Shown: positions 24,928 to 33,491, counted from the first letter of the stretch. The stretch: DNA of 64,000 nucleotides from Winogradskyella sp. (GCA_002722255.1 PBLD01000001.1:936311-1000310), one strand, 5' to 3'. Numbers and translations are program-made. Notes: a model not told the origin generated them from the letters alone.

Positions 24928-24996
24928 AAAGTCATAATTTCATGGTTTTTGGATTGATGGTAAGAACAAGACAAAGGCGAAAGCCTTTGTCTTTTC
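24928..24996 (+). ncRNA. Candidate small RNA 2 (about 69 nt)
   Basis: The span runs from about 6 nt after TATTTTTG to the end of a GAAA-loop terminator. It contains TCATA (24932-24936) and TTGGATTGATG (24949-24959), matching TCATA and TTGGATTAATG in small RNA 1. The only frame (ATG at 24942, stop at 25017-25019) runs through the terminator hairpin and has no counterpart in RNA 1, so coding is unlikely. Confidence 0.5.
24968..24996 (+). terminator. Intrinsic terminator of small RNA 2
   Basis: An 11-bp stem AAGACAAAGGC/GCCTTTGTCTT closed by a GAAA tetraloop (24979-24982), then a short T-run. Confidence 0.88.
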
Positions 24997-25030
24997 AAAT
25001 TAAGAAGGTGATTAAATAGCAAATAAAGTA

Positions 25031-25130
25031 TAATAGTCAGTGGTATTTTAACCCCTTAAGAACTGATTATTATAAACCCCTAATTACTAACTAGGAGAAA
25101 GGCAAATACGAAAGTTTTTGCCTTTTGTTT
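25031..25130 (+). pseudogene. Relic of the 3' end of a 25283-like T9SS gene plus its terminator
   Basis: Bases 25031-25130 align with 27841-27955, the last codons and terminator of the T9SS gene downstream: TAGTCAGT, CCCTTAA, ACTGATTATTA, CCCTAATT and the AAAGGCAAA...GAAAG...TTTTGCCTTTT hairpin all recur in the same order. No open frame remains. It is best read as a leftover of a deleted tandem copy. The hairpin at 25097-25125 may still terminate transcription. Confidence 0.6.
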
Positions 25131-25165
25131 TTTATAAAAATTTCATTCAAAAAATAGCACAAAAA

Positions 25166-25255
25166 CCATTCGCCGAAGCTTAAACGTTTTTTGTCGCTAT
25201 CTGACTTTAGGTAATCGAAATATTTCCAAACAGGCAGAAGTTCAGTTTAATTTTG
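25166..25255 (+). promoter_or_regulatory. LytTR-type promoter D (upstream of 25283)
   Basis: Half-sites CCATTCGCC (25166-25174), a weak TTTTTTGTC (25187-25195) and TAGGTAATC (25208-25216) at 21-bp steps. An exact -7 box TAATTTTG lies at 25248-25255, 27 bp before the start codon. Confidence 0.65.
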
Positions 25256-25282
25256 TTACAGAAATAAGAACATTTCAGCCTT

Positions 25283-27886
25283 ATGAAACAACAATACACT
25301 TTAAAACACAAATTTTTTCTTTTAGCAATATTAATTCTGGGCTTTAGTGCTAATGCACAAGAAGATATTCCTTTTAATTGCGACTATAACGCATATTTAT
25401 TTCAACACAATGATGTGTATGCGATAGATTTAGCGTCTGGTAGTTCTTATCTGGTTGCTGCAGATGTTACACCTGGTAATATAAATGGCGCGGCATACAA
25501 TCCTGCTGATGGCTTTATCTGGGGCTCATTAGGAACACCAGAAAAAACAATTGTAAGAATTGGTAGAAATTTTACGACTACAACCTATTATATAGATGAG
25601 TTACCTACCAGTAACCGCTACATTGGTGACATTAGCGCAACAGGTATGTATTATCTTAAAGGTGGTGGTACAACTTACTATAAGATAGATGTAGATCCAG
25701 AATCTACAAACTACGCACAACATAATGCTACAGAAACATTATCTCAGAATATTAGTATCCATGATTGGGCTTTTAATGCTGTAGATGGTCAACTATATTC
25801 AGTAGAAAAAAACACAAATATTTTATACCGAATTAACCCAGACAATGGTGTAGTAACCTCGCTTGGTGTAGTGCCAATATTAGCAGGAAATAGTTATACT
25901 TACGGAGCAGTATATTTTGATGCTGATGGCCGTTTTTATGTGTCTGCAAACCAAACAGGAACCATTTATGTGATTCAAAATGTACAGGATGTAAATTCTA
26001 CTTTAGACATAGATTCTAACTTGTTTGCTTTTGGTCCATCAAGCTCTAGTAATGATGGAGCACGTTGCCCAACGGCACCTGTTTTACAAGAAATTTGTGA
26101 TAATGGTATTGATGATGATGGTGATGGACTCATAGATTGCCAGGATCCATCATGTTCAGGATTTGGAATGTGCGATATTATTGAGCCACCAACTTCTGGT
26201 GGAAACGATGGAGGGTTAGAAAGTAACAACAGACTTTCTGAGCAAATTAATGCACGTAACTTCAACAGAGCAAAAACAGGTTACACGTTTGATAGAAGCA
26301 CTGCACCAAGAGTATCAAAAGATTTTATGTATGCAAACCGTACTTCAGATAATAGCTTTACGTTACAAGATTTTGTGCCATTAGATGTTATTGGTGAAAC
26401 GGAAGCTATAGAATCTACACCTGCAGACCTTATAAATATTACAAATGCAAGCGAAATTTATGCTGTAGATTACATGAATAACGATACACCAATTGCTACA
26501 GTTTTAGCTCTCAAAACCGAAAACGGTGTTTATGAGCACACAAAATATATTTGTGATCGTCTATTAGGTGCAGAGTTAATTTCTGTAAATACAATAACTA
26601 TTAACGAGCAACCTTTTATAAAATCTATTTTAAAAAATATTGATGGCACATATGAGTTTGTTTTAAGTCTTTCAGCAAAGGTTATTAATGAAGATGCAAA
26701 CTTTGCTGTAGAAAGCCACTGGAATTTAGATCAGTACGAAAGCGATGTTACCTTTTATAATTTCCAAATTTGGGCAAATACAGTAGATGATCTGTACCTG
26801 TTAGGAGAAGAAGTTTTAAATCTATTAAATGTTGAAAAAGAAATAACAGAGTACAATCTCTCAACACCTCCACCAGTATTTGTAAGAAAAGGACAGTATA
26901 GAAACGGAGCACTAGATCTGCAGGTTATTAATACCAACGCTACAGAAACTGTAAACTTAGATGCAGGTTTTAGAACTACAGAAACCAGCGAATTTCAAAA
27001 TATAAGCAATACCCTAACCTTGGGTGAGCAATACATCACTAATCTAACGGTTGAGACTGGACGTTTGTTTGATATTGGGTTTAGAATTGGTGATGGTATT
27101 GCTACGCCAGATGATTTGTTTATGTCAGATGGTCCTTGGGGAATAGACGATTCACAAGATGGTACAACAGTTGGTTTATACAATGTAACAGAAAATGATT
27201 ACGACTTTACTTCAGATGAATTTCCTATAGAACGTAATGTACAATTAAGGGCTACAACAAATACATATGTAGCAGCTTACAGAGCATTAACACCGCGTTT
27301 TAAAGCAGTTGATTTATCAGATTATAACAGTTTAAAGTTAAGTGCATCTGGTACAGGAAATTTAGAAATTACATTCGTAAAAGAAAGTATTAGCAACTGG
27401 GAAGAGCAATACAAAACTACAATTGCCCTTACCAATGCAGAGCAAGAATATGTGTTGCCAATTGCAGATTTTATGAATAATACTGCTGATGCACCACTAT
27501 TAAATGATGTAGTAACTATAGTATTTACTATGGTGTCTGAAGATGGTACAACAAGCTCTAAGATGATGAACTTAAGCAATCTAAGGTTGTCGCAAGAGAC
27601 AAGCTTATCTGTAGAAGAGTTTAGTGCAGATGAGAATGTGCTAAGTGCATATCCAAACCCAATGACATCTAAAACCACTATAGCATTTACAATAGTGCAA
27701 AACGAAACCGTACAGTTTGTAGTATACGACCAATTAGGTAAGCAAGTTTATAATACAACGTACAATGCAATAGCAGGACGCAACAGCATCACCTTTAATA
27801 GAGATAACCTTAGTGCTGGTTTGTACTTCTGTAAAATTATTAGTAGTCAGTATGAAATTAATCCCTTAAAACTGATTATTAATTAA
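25283..27886 (+). CDS. T9SS-exported protein with DUF6923-like N-terminus
   Basis: An 867-residue surface or secreted protein. Signal peptide to about SANAQ (residue 25). Residues 35-270 resemble the DUF6923 propeller-like region (DVYAIDLASGSSYLV, GAAYNPADGFIWGS, ISIHDWAFNAVDGQLYSV). A calcium-binding type motif, DNGIDDDGDGLIDCQDPSC, follows near 275. A middle region of about 400 residues resembles a carbohydrate-binding or matrix domain, but I do not recognise it. The last 80 residues are a type A T9SS sorting domain (LSAYPNPMTSKTTIAF, DQLGKQVYN, SAGLYFCKI). It carries LytTR-type promoter D, so it is likely a regulated surface or matrix protein. Confidence 0.82.
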   Translation: MKQQYTLKHKFFLLAILILGFSANAQEDIPFNCDYNAYLFQHNDVYAIDLASGSSYLVAADVTPGNINGAAYNPADGFIWGSLGTPEKTIVRIGRNFTTTTYYIDELPTSNRYIGDISATGMYYLKGGGTTYYKIDVDPESTNYAQHNATETLSQNISIHDWAFNAVDGQLYSVEKNTNILYRINPDNGVVTSLGVVPILAGNSYTYGAVYFDADGRFYVSANQTGTIYVIQNVQDVNSTLDIDSNLFAFGPSSSSNDGARCPTAPVLQEICDNGIDDDGDGLIDCQDPSCSGFGMCDIIEPPTSGGNDGGLESNNRLSEQINARNFNRAKTGYTFDRSTAPRVSKDFMYANRTSDNSFTLQDFVPLDVIGETEAIESTPADLINITNASEIYAVDYMNNDTPIATVLALKTENGVYEHTKYICDRLLGAELISVNTITINEQPFIKSILKNIDGTYEFVLSLSAKVINEDANFAVESHWNLDQYESDVTFYNFQIWANTVDDLYLLGEEVLNLLNVEKEITEYNLSTPPPVFVRKGQYRNGALDLQVINTNATETVNLDAGFRTTETSEFQNISNTLTLGEQYITNLTVETGRLFDIGFRIGDGIATPDDLFMSDGPWGIDDSQDGTTVGLYNVTENDYDFTSDEFPIERNVQLRATTNTYVAAYRALTPRFKAVDLSDYNSLKLSASGTGNLEITFVKESISNWEEQYKTTIALTNAEQEYVLPIADFMNNTADAPLLNDVVTIVFTMVSEDGTTSSKMMNLSNLRLSQETSLSVEEFSADENVLSAYPNPMTSKTTIAFTIVQNETVQFVVYDQLGKQVYNTTYNAIAGRNSITFNRDNLSAGLYFCKIISSQYEINPLKLIIN

Positions 27887-27918
27887 CCCTTAATTGATTA
27901 CACAACTTAACCTACATG

Positions 27919-27955
27919 GTAAAAGGCAAAGGCGAAAGCTTTTGCCTTTTTGTTT
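27919..27955 (+). terminator. Intrinsic terminator of the T9SS gene
   Basis: Stem AAAAGGCAAA-GC / GC-TTTTGCCTTTT with a GAAA-type loop at about 27921-27950, then TTGTTTT. It is similar to the hairpin in the relic at 25097. Confidence 0.85.
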
Positions 27956-27969
27956 TACAAGTAATCCAG

Positions 27970-28036
27970 GTGCTAACTTTAGTATGTAGTAAGAAATTAA
28001 CAATAAACTTACTTTGTGCTAACTATAGTGTACTCA
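27970..28036 (+). promoter_or_regulatory. Direct repeats (C-box-like) before the R-M controller gene
   Basis: GTGCTAACTTTAGT (27970-27983) and GTGCTAACTATAGT (28016-28029) differ at one base and are 46 bp apart. Each ends in an ACT-NN-AGT palindrome (ACTTTAGT, ACTATAGT). The second copy ends 7 bp before the ATG at 28037. This fits operator sites for the XRE controller protein. Confidence 0.55.
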
Positions 28037-28267
28037 ATGAACATAGAATTATCCCAGAATTTCGGAAAAATAATTAGAGAACTTCGAAAGAGCAAAGACA
28101 TTTCTCAAGAAGAACTAGGTTTTCGTTCAAACTTACATCGAACATATATCGGAATGATTGAACGAGGAGAAAAAAATATTACTCTCGAAAATATTGACAA
28201 ATTAGCGAAAGGTCTTGATGTATCGATGAAGATAATATTTGAAAAACTTAACAAAATACATCAATGA
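28037..28267 (+). CDS. XRE-type controller protein of a restriction-modification system
   Basis: A 76-residue helix-turn-helix protein. The ATG at 28037 is chosen over the GTG at 28016, because the latter lies inside the second operator-like repeat and adds seven unlikely residues. Helices 2-3 are visible in ISQEELGFRSNLHRTYIGMIERGEKNITLENI, the classic C-protein and XRE signature. It overlaps the restriction enzyme start by 4 bp (ATGA). C proteins delay endonuclease synthesis until DNA is methylated, and the coupling to the nuclease gene fits that role. Confidence 0.85.
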   Translation: MNIELSQNFGKIIRELRKSKDISQEELGFRSNLHRTYIGMIERGEKNITLENIDKLAKGLDVSMKIIFEKLNKIHQ

Positions 28268-29463
28268 AAATTACTTTTCTAGGACAAGGTTTCGAAGCTG
28301 AATCTAAAAACTCTGTAGGTAATACAGTAATCAAACTGTTTAAAGAAACTAAATTTAATTCCTTTACCGGAATTTCTGCTTTTGCAAGTGAAGCTGGTGT
28401 TGTCGGACTCTCCGAGTGCATAGAAAGTGGTGCTGACTTTTTCGAAACTTTAAACCTCATTGTTGGTATAGACCAAGAAGGAACATCAAAAAAAGCGTTA
28501 AAAGAAATTGATGAACTTGGAATAAATAGCTATCTATTTTATCAAAAAGAATCACCAATTTTCCATCCAAAAATTTACTTATTTGAAGGAGAAAACGATA
28601 CAACTTTAATAGTTGGTTCTTCTAATTTAACAGCAAGAGGTTTATTTGGAAATATTGAAAGTTCATTAATGGTTGAATTCAAGAATGACAATCCTGATGG
28701 AATCAAATTACTCAAAGAATTAAAAGATTATTACAAAACTTTATTTGATTTTACAGATCCTAACTTATTTAAGATTTCACCAGATATTATAAATCAATTT
28801 GTTGAAGAAGGAATTGTTCCTACGAGAAAAGTATGGAAGAAAAAGCACAAGAAAAACACTTCTAAAAAAGCACCACAAGAAGGAACAGATTTAGAAATCC
28901 CAAAAAGAAAAACAGTTAAAATTCCATCTAACTTCAAAGGTAGATATAAGTCAAATAAAGCTGTCTCAAAATTGATATCCGAACTTGAAATTGAAAACAA
29001 TTTTGAATTTGAAAACAATGAAGACAATAAAATTCTATGGCAAAGTGGACCGCTAACAGAAAGAGATTTAAATATACCCAAAGGAGCTAATACCAATCCA
29101 ACTGGCTCTATGCTTTTTAAAAAAGGTACTTTAAAAGACATTGACCAAAGACATCATTTTAGAGATGTAGTTTTCAACACTCTTAATTGGGAATTTGATA
29201 CTTCGCTAGGAAAAACACATTTAGAAAGAGCTACTGCTCAAATTAGATTTGTAATTAAAGGGACAGATTATGGAATCTTTCCGATAATAATTACACATAA
29301 TCCAAGAACTGACACAGCATCTTACAAGCAAAAAAACTCAATGACACAATTAAGTTGGGGAGAAACTAAAAACTTAATCGCTCAAGATGAATTAATTGGA
29401 AAAACTGCAACTCTGTATAAAGATTTAACTGTAGCTGATGCCTTCACATTGATAATAGAATAA
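28264..29463 (+). CDS. Phospholipase-D-fold type II restriction endonuclease (NgoFVII/BfiI-like)
   Basis: A 399-residue nuclease. A single PLD-type half-site is visible: H101-P-K103 in IFHPKIYLFEG and GSSN (118-121) in IVGSSNLTARGLFGN, followed by an acidic residue in SSLMVEF. Enzymes of the BfiI/NgoFVII group use one such motif per subunit, dimerise to form the active site, and work without metal. The C-terminal 150 residues (KKGTLKDIDQRHHF, FVIKGTDYGIFPIIITHN) would be the B3-like DNA-recognition domain. A basic, lysine-rich linker lies around 185-215. Its position between a controller and a methyltransferase gene confirms the R-M role. Recognition sequence unknown. Confidence 0.83.
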   Translation: MKITFLGQGFEAESKNSVGNTVIKLFKETKFNSFTGISAFASEAGVVGLSECIESGADFFETLNLIVGIDQEGTSKKALKEIDELGINSYLFYQKESPIFHPKIYLFEGENDTTLIVGSSNLTARGLFGNIESSLMVEFKNDNPDGIKLLKELKDYYKTLFDFTDPNLFKISPDIINQFVEEGIVPTRKVWKKKHKKNTSKKAPQEGTDLEIPKRKTVKIPSNFKGRYKSNKAVSKLISELEIENNFEFENNEDNKILWQSGPLTERDLNIPKGANTNPTGSMLFKKGTLKDIDQRHHFRDVVFNTLNWEFDTSLGKTHLERATAQIRFVIKGTDYGIFPIIITHNPRTDTASYKQKNSMTQLSWGETKNLIAQDELIGKTATLYKDLTVADAFTLIIE

Positions 29464-29491
29464 AATATTTTAATAATTAAATAATTTATTC

Positions 29492-29516
29492 TATTTTTGG
29501 ACTGAAGTTGTCCAAA
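29492..29516 (+). promoter_or_regulatory. Promoter and operator of the second XRE / methyltransferase unit
   Basis: An exact -7 box TATTTTTG (29492-29499) overlaps the perfect inverted repeat TTTGGAC-N7-GTCCAAA (29496-29502 and 29510-29516), 9 bp before the ATG at 29525. A repressor bound there would block this promoter. Confidence 0.65.
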
Positions 29517-29524
29517 TTAATGTT

Positions 29525-29842
29525 ATGCATTCAGAAAAATCATTCGGAGAAACTATAAGGGAGTTACGCACTGAAAGACATCTAACGTTACGTGAAGTTG
29601 CTGAATATCTTAAAATTGATACTTCAATGTTGGGAAAGATTGAAAAGAATAATAGGAAACCAACAAAACAAATCATCAAAGATATTTCAAACCTATTCAA
29701 CATCAGTGAAGATGTTTTGACTGTTGCTCATTTAAGTGATACAGTCGCATATACGATTTTAGAAGAAGAATTAGCAACTGAAGTATTGAAAGTCGCAGAA
29801 GAAAAAATTAATTATCACAATAAAACAAAAGCCAATAAATAA
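29525..29842 (+). CDS. Second XRE-family regulator in the R-M system
   Basis: A 105-residue protein with an N-terminal HTH (SFGETIRELRTERHLTLREVAEYLKIDTSMLGKIEKNNRKPT, shown only as a position: residues 5-46) and a helical C-terminal tail. It has its own promoter with an overlapping inverted repeat, and shares one base with the methyltransferase start (TAATG). It is unrelated in detail to the controller at 28037, so the system appears to have separate controllers for nuclease and methylase expression. Confidence 0.82.
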   Translation: MHSEKSFGETIRELRTERHLTLREVAEYLKIDTSMLGKIEKNNRKPTKQIIKDISNLFNISEDVLTVAHLSDTVAYTILEEELATEVLKVAEEKINYHNKTKANK

Positions 29843-31452
29843 TGCAGTTAATTAAAGAAGCTACAAGCGAAAAATTAAGAGGAGGTTTTTACACACCAGA
29901 ACCAATTGCTGCATTTATTTTGAAATGGGCGTTTAATGGAAATAAAGAGCTCGACATTTTAGAACCTAGTTGTGGAGATGGAGTTTTTCTTAAAGAAATT
30001 CAAAAAGCCAATTATGAATATAACTCTGTAACTGCAATAGAATACGATGAAATCGAAGCAGAAAAATCCGAAGCTATAAACTTGAATAAGTCAACAGTGA
30101 TTAATGAGGATTTTCATAGGTATTGCATTAACACTGATAGTAAATTTGATTTAATTGTTGGCAATCCACCATATATTAGGTATCAATATTTTGATAAAGA
30201 ACAACAACAATTTGCAGCAAACATTTTTAACAAAGCTGGTTTAAAATATTCTAAACTCACTAACGCTTGGGTATCTTTTGTTGTTGGTTCATCATTACTT
30301 TTAAAAGAAGAAGGAAAGATTGGCTTTGTTTTACCAGCAGAAATCCTTCAGGTTTCATATGCACAACCATTGAGAGAATTTTTAGCTCATTTTTACAATA
30401 AAATAAACATTGTTTCTTTTGAGAAACTTGTTTTTCCAAATATTCAACAAGAAGTGGTTTTATTGTTTTGTGAAAAAAATAAGACAAACTCTCACTTAAT
30501 CGAGCATTTAGAATTAAGAGATGCTAAAGAACTTGATAAACTAGATGTATCTAAATTAAAAAGCCCAAAAAAAAGAATTGATTTCAAATCTAATAAATGG
30601 ACTTTCTATTTTCTAGAACAAGAGGAAATTGATTTTCTTGAAAAACTACAGTCTGACAAAAAAATTAAGCAGCTTGGAGATTATGCTAAAGTAGAAGTTG
30701 GTATAACTACAGGTTCTAACCCTTTCTTTACAGTTCCTCTATCTATAGTAAAGTTTTATAACCTTGAAAAATATGCAAAACCTTTAGTTGGTAGAAGCGT
30801 TCAAGTTCCAAGTGCTATATTCACAACAAATGATTGGAACATAAATCGTAAAAAAGAAGCAAGAACACATTTTCTTTCTTTCCCTAAAATGAAAGATTTA
30901 AATAGTTCTGTTGGAGCAAGAGATTATATTGCTTGGGGAGAAGAACAAAAAATTAATGAAGGCTATAAATGTAGGATAAGAGATGAATGGCAAATAGTTC
31001 CTTCTCAAAGAATTTCGGATGCTCTTTTTATTAGAAGGAACAACTTATATCCAAAATTAATTATTAACGAAGCTAAAGCATTTACAACAGACACTATGCA
31101 TCGTGTAACTGTTAAACCAAATATTGGATTAGAAGCTTTGACAGCTAGCTATTACAATTCGTTATCATTGGCATTCTCGGAAATTTGTGGTAGAAGTCAT
31201 GGAGGAGGCGTTTTAGAACTAATGCCAAATGAAGTTGAAAGAATAATACTTCCTTACAATGAAAATAATTCAGAATTACTTCCTATCATAGATAAAATGA
31301 TAAGAGATAAAAAGAATATTTCAGAGGTATTAAAAATAACGAACGAAAAAATACTAAAAGAAAATTTCGGACTTTCTGATAATGAAATTGATTTAGCTGA
31401 TAGGATTTGGAAAAAACTATCTAAAAGAAGATTAAATCGAGGAAAAATCTAA
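29842..31452 (+). CDS. N6-adenine DNA methyltransferase of the R-M system
   Basis: A 536-residue gamma-class (TaqI/Eco57I-like) methyltransferase. The SAM motif LEPSCGDGVFL starts near residue 40, the catalytic NPPY is at 108-111 (VGNPPYIRYQYF), and a target-recognition region covers about 280-480 (GRSVQVPSAIF, CGRSHGGGVLELMPNEV). It protects host DNA by methylating adenine in the sequence cut by the adjacent nuclease. Its stop codon overlaps the stop of the convergent TPR/barrel gene by 4 bp (31449-31452), so the R-M cassette is joined to its neighbour without any spacer. Confidence 0.92.
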   Translation: MQLIKEATSEKLRGGFYTPEPIAAFILKWAFNGNKELDILEPSCGDGVFLKEIQKANYEYNSVTAIEYDEIEAEKSEAINLNKSTVINEDFHRYCINTDSKFDLIVGNPPYIRYQYFDKEQQQFAANIFNKAGLKYSKLTNAWVSFVVGSSLLLKEEGKIGFVLPAEILQVSYAQPLREFLAHFYNKINIVSFEKLVFPNIQQEVVLLFCEKNKTNSHLIEHLELRDAKELDKLDVSKLKSPKKRIDFKSNKWTFYFLEQEEIDFLEKLQSDKKIKQLGDYAKVEVGITTGSNPFFTVPLSIVKFYNLEKYAKPLVGRSVQVPSAIFTTNDWNINRKKEARTHFLSFPKMKDLNSSVGARDYIAWGEEQKINEGYKCRIRDEWQIVPSQRISDALFIRRNNLYPKLIINEAKAFTTDTMHRVTVKPNIGLEALTASYYNSLSLAFSEICGRSHGGGVLELMPNEVERIILPYNENNSELLPIIDKMIRDKKNISEVLKITNEKILKENFGLSDNEIDLADRIWKKLSKRRLNRGKI

Positions 31453-33491
31453 ATAAACACCCACTTAAAACGCAATCCAACCTCAGTAAAGGTAAAACCA
31501 GCAGCAGTAGCAGAGGCAATATTACTGTGTGTGCCATATACATTAAGTAAGCTACGCTCAGAAAATTTATAACCAAAAGCACCTTGTATTCTGTATGCTG
31601 TTTGCTTTGGGTCGTCTTCTATAAACTGGTAACCAAAAGCACCTGTAAGATTGTAAAACCATTCTTTTGGTTTGGCAACAGCCTCATCTTTAATAAGGTT
31701 TATAAAAACCTCATAAGCATTAAACTTTTCTGGGCTAAAGTATATTGTTGGCACTTGGTCTTTAAAGGTAATGTGTTGGTAATTTACACCAGCTTTTAAT
31801 CCAGGTTTTGGTAAAATGTTATAGTATAAAGAGGTAAACAATAGATTTCTGGTGTTACCATCATTTTGTGAGGTGTGTATTAACTGCGTGTACCAACCTA
31901 AATTAAAATTTGTACTAAGATTGTAGTTAGCGTAGTAGTTGTTTTGTACCAATTCTCGGTCTAAAAGCTCAGCATTAAAGCTTTCTACTTGGCGCTTATA
32001 ACCTAGCTCTAATGTTTGAAGCTTAAAGGTTTTAATATTTAAGGATACGTCTGCTAATAATTGATTATAGTCATTATTTTCGGCTTCGGCAGAATTAAGA
32101 CCTGCAATACCTTTCAACGTTAAATTAGGGATTAACTGATACGATAACCCAAAGGACAAGTTATTAGCATTAGCAGAAACATCTGTAACACTATTATTAG
32201 TAGTGCGGTAACTGTAATTTCCTAAGAGCTGTAATTTGGTTGATAATGGATATGTAACATATGCTGAGAAGGTATAAGCTTTGTTGTCTCCATTATCAAA
32301 GGTGTGCGATGCTTTGGTCTCTATTGTTGGACTAAAACTAAGATCTAATTGATTAATAAAATTAGTAGCATCCTTCTGTTTGTCGTAAAATTTTAAAGTG
32401 TTTTCTGCTGAGGTATACGCTTCATCAGTTCTACCTAATGCTTTTAAGACGTTAGCTTTTCCTAAGTTACCATCAAAAGATGTACTGTCGTTTACAAGGA
32501 TTTTGTTGTAGTCTTCAAGACTTTTCTTAAAGTTGCTTTTGTAGATATTTAAAGTAGCGCGCAAAGCTAAAACCCAATTTTTATTAGGATATTCAGCCAT
32601 AAGTTGATTGATTAGTTCAGAAGCTGCTTTAAATTTTTTATTCCAGATTAAAGCTTGTGCATAGCGTTCTGTTGTTTGTTGTTTTATTGTTGCATCTGTA
32701 GAGTCGGTAATGCTATTGTAGGCTTCAGTACTTAGAGCTAAGGCTTGTTTTTCTATGCCTTTTAGGTGAGAGACTAATGCCAAGCCATTTAAGGCAATGA
32801 TCTTATGCTCTGGTTGTTTTGCTAAGCGATTGTATATGTTCTGCGCCTCATCGTACTTTTCCCATATTAAGTATAAATTACCAAGGTTGAGCAAAGTATC
32901 TTTATCGTCATTAAAAAGCTCCAAATTTTTATTTAAGAGTTCTTCGGCTTTTTTGTAGTTCTGTGCTTGTTGATTTTGGTAAGCATAACCCAAATAAATA
33001 TATTTTTTAGAGGTTAGAGCGTTTGGGTTTCCTGGCGATACTTCTAAAGCTTTATTGACATAGGTTAGAGCATCTTCGTATTCTTTTAAGTTAGAAAGTG
33101 TATTAGCAAAACCTAATAAGGCAGCAAAACTTTTAGGGTCTTCGGTTACTAAACCTTTATAGTAAGACTTGGCATCTGCAAAGTTGCTGTTCCAAAGTAG
33201 AGATTCACCATAATTAAGTTTTACTTCAAAATCATTAGGATAATCCTCTAGTAAATCTGAAAATAAAGCATTAGCAGCTTCGGCTTTTCCGTTTAGTCCA
33301 ATAGCACGACCATAACACAAACGTGCAGTTTTGTTATTTGGATAATCTTTTAATACAGTATTAAAAAATTTTTCAGCTTTGGCATACTGGCCAGTTTCTA
33401 AATACGTAAATCCTTCTTGCATGTTTTGTGCCGAAGCGCTTATAGCAAAAGCTAAAAAACTAATAATAAATAACGATTTTAAAATCCTCAT
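31449..33491 (-). CDS. TPR plus outer-membrane beta-barrel protein, probable polysaccharide exporter (BcsC/PgaA/YaiO-like)
   Basis: A 680-residue protein with a signal peptide (to about ISASAQ, residue 21), roughly ten TPR units over 22-385, and a C-terminal barrel of about 290 residues with alternating strands (TFSAYVTYPLSTKLQLLGNYSYR, NLSFGLSYQLIPNLTLKGIAGL, shown as examples) ending in VGLRFKWVFI. This is the layout of outer-membrane exopolysaccharide porins such as BcsC and PgaA, with a YaiO-type barrel. The neighbouring flippase, glycosyltransferases and hydrolase support that role. It is divergent from the STAS gene, and the LytTR-type site E lies between them. Confidence 0.75.
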   Translation of the reverse strand: MRILKSLFIISFLAFAISASAQNMQEGFTYLETGQYAKAEKFFNTVLKDYPNNKTARLCYGRAIGLNGKAEAANALFSDLLEDYPNDFEVKLNYGESLLWNSNFADAKSYYKGLVTEDPKSFAALLGFANTLSNLKEYEDALTYVNKALEVSPGNPNALTSKKYIYLGYAYQNQQAQNYKKAEELLNKNLELFNDDKDTLLNLGNLYLIWEKYDEAQNIYNRLAKQPEHKIIALNGLALVSHLKGIEKQALALSTEAYNSITDSTDATIKQQTTERYAQALIWNKKFKAASELINQLMAEYPNKNWVLALRATLNIYKSNFKKSLEDYNKILVNDSTSFDGNLGKANVLKALGRTDEAYTSAENTLKFYDKQKDATNFINQLDLSFSPTIETKASHTFDNGDNKAYTFSAYVTYPLSTKLQLLGNYSYRTTNNSVTDVSANANNLSFGLSYQLIPNLTLKGIAGLNSAEAENNDYNQLLADVSLNIKTFKLQTLELGYKRQVESFNAELLDRELVQNNYYANYNLSTNFNLGWYTQLIHTSQNDGNTRNLLFTSLYYNILPKPGLKAGVNYQHITFKDQVPTIYFSPEKFNAYEVFINLIKDEAVAKPKEWFYNLTGAFGYQFIEDDPKQTAYRIQGAFGYKFSERSLLNVYGTHSNIASATAAGFTFTEVGLRFKWVFI

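Noticed and set aside
24942-25019. 25-codon open frame within candidate small RNA 2
   Set aside because: It runs through the terminator hairpin, has a lysine/arginine-rich tail without pattern, and is not present in the sister unit.
24768-25130. Series of hairpins at roughly regular spacing, possibly a CRISPR or repeat array
   Set aside because: Stems differ in sequence, the spacing is irregular, each is followed by a T-run, and no cas gene is present. They are terminators.
28016-28036. GTG at 28016 as start of the R-M controller
   Set aside because: It lies in the second operator-like repeat; the ATG at 28037 begins the conserved protein.
27956-31455. R-M region as part of an integrative element or phage
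   Set aside because: No integrase, transposase, att-like direct repeat or phage gene was seen at either border.
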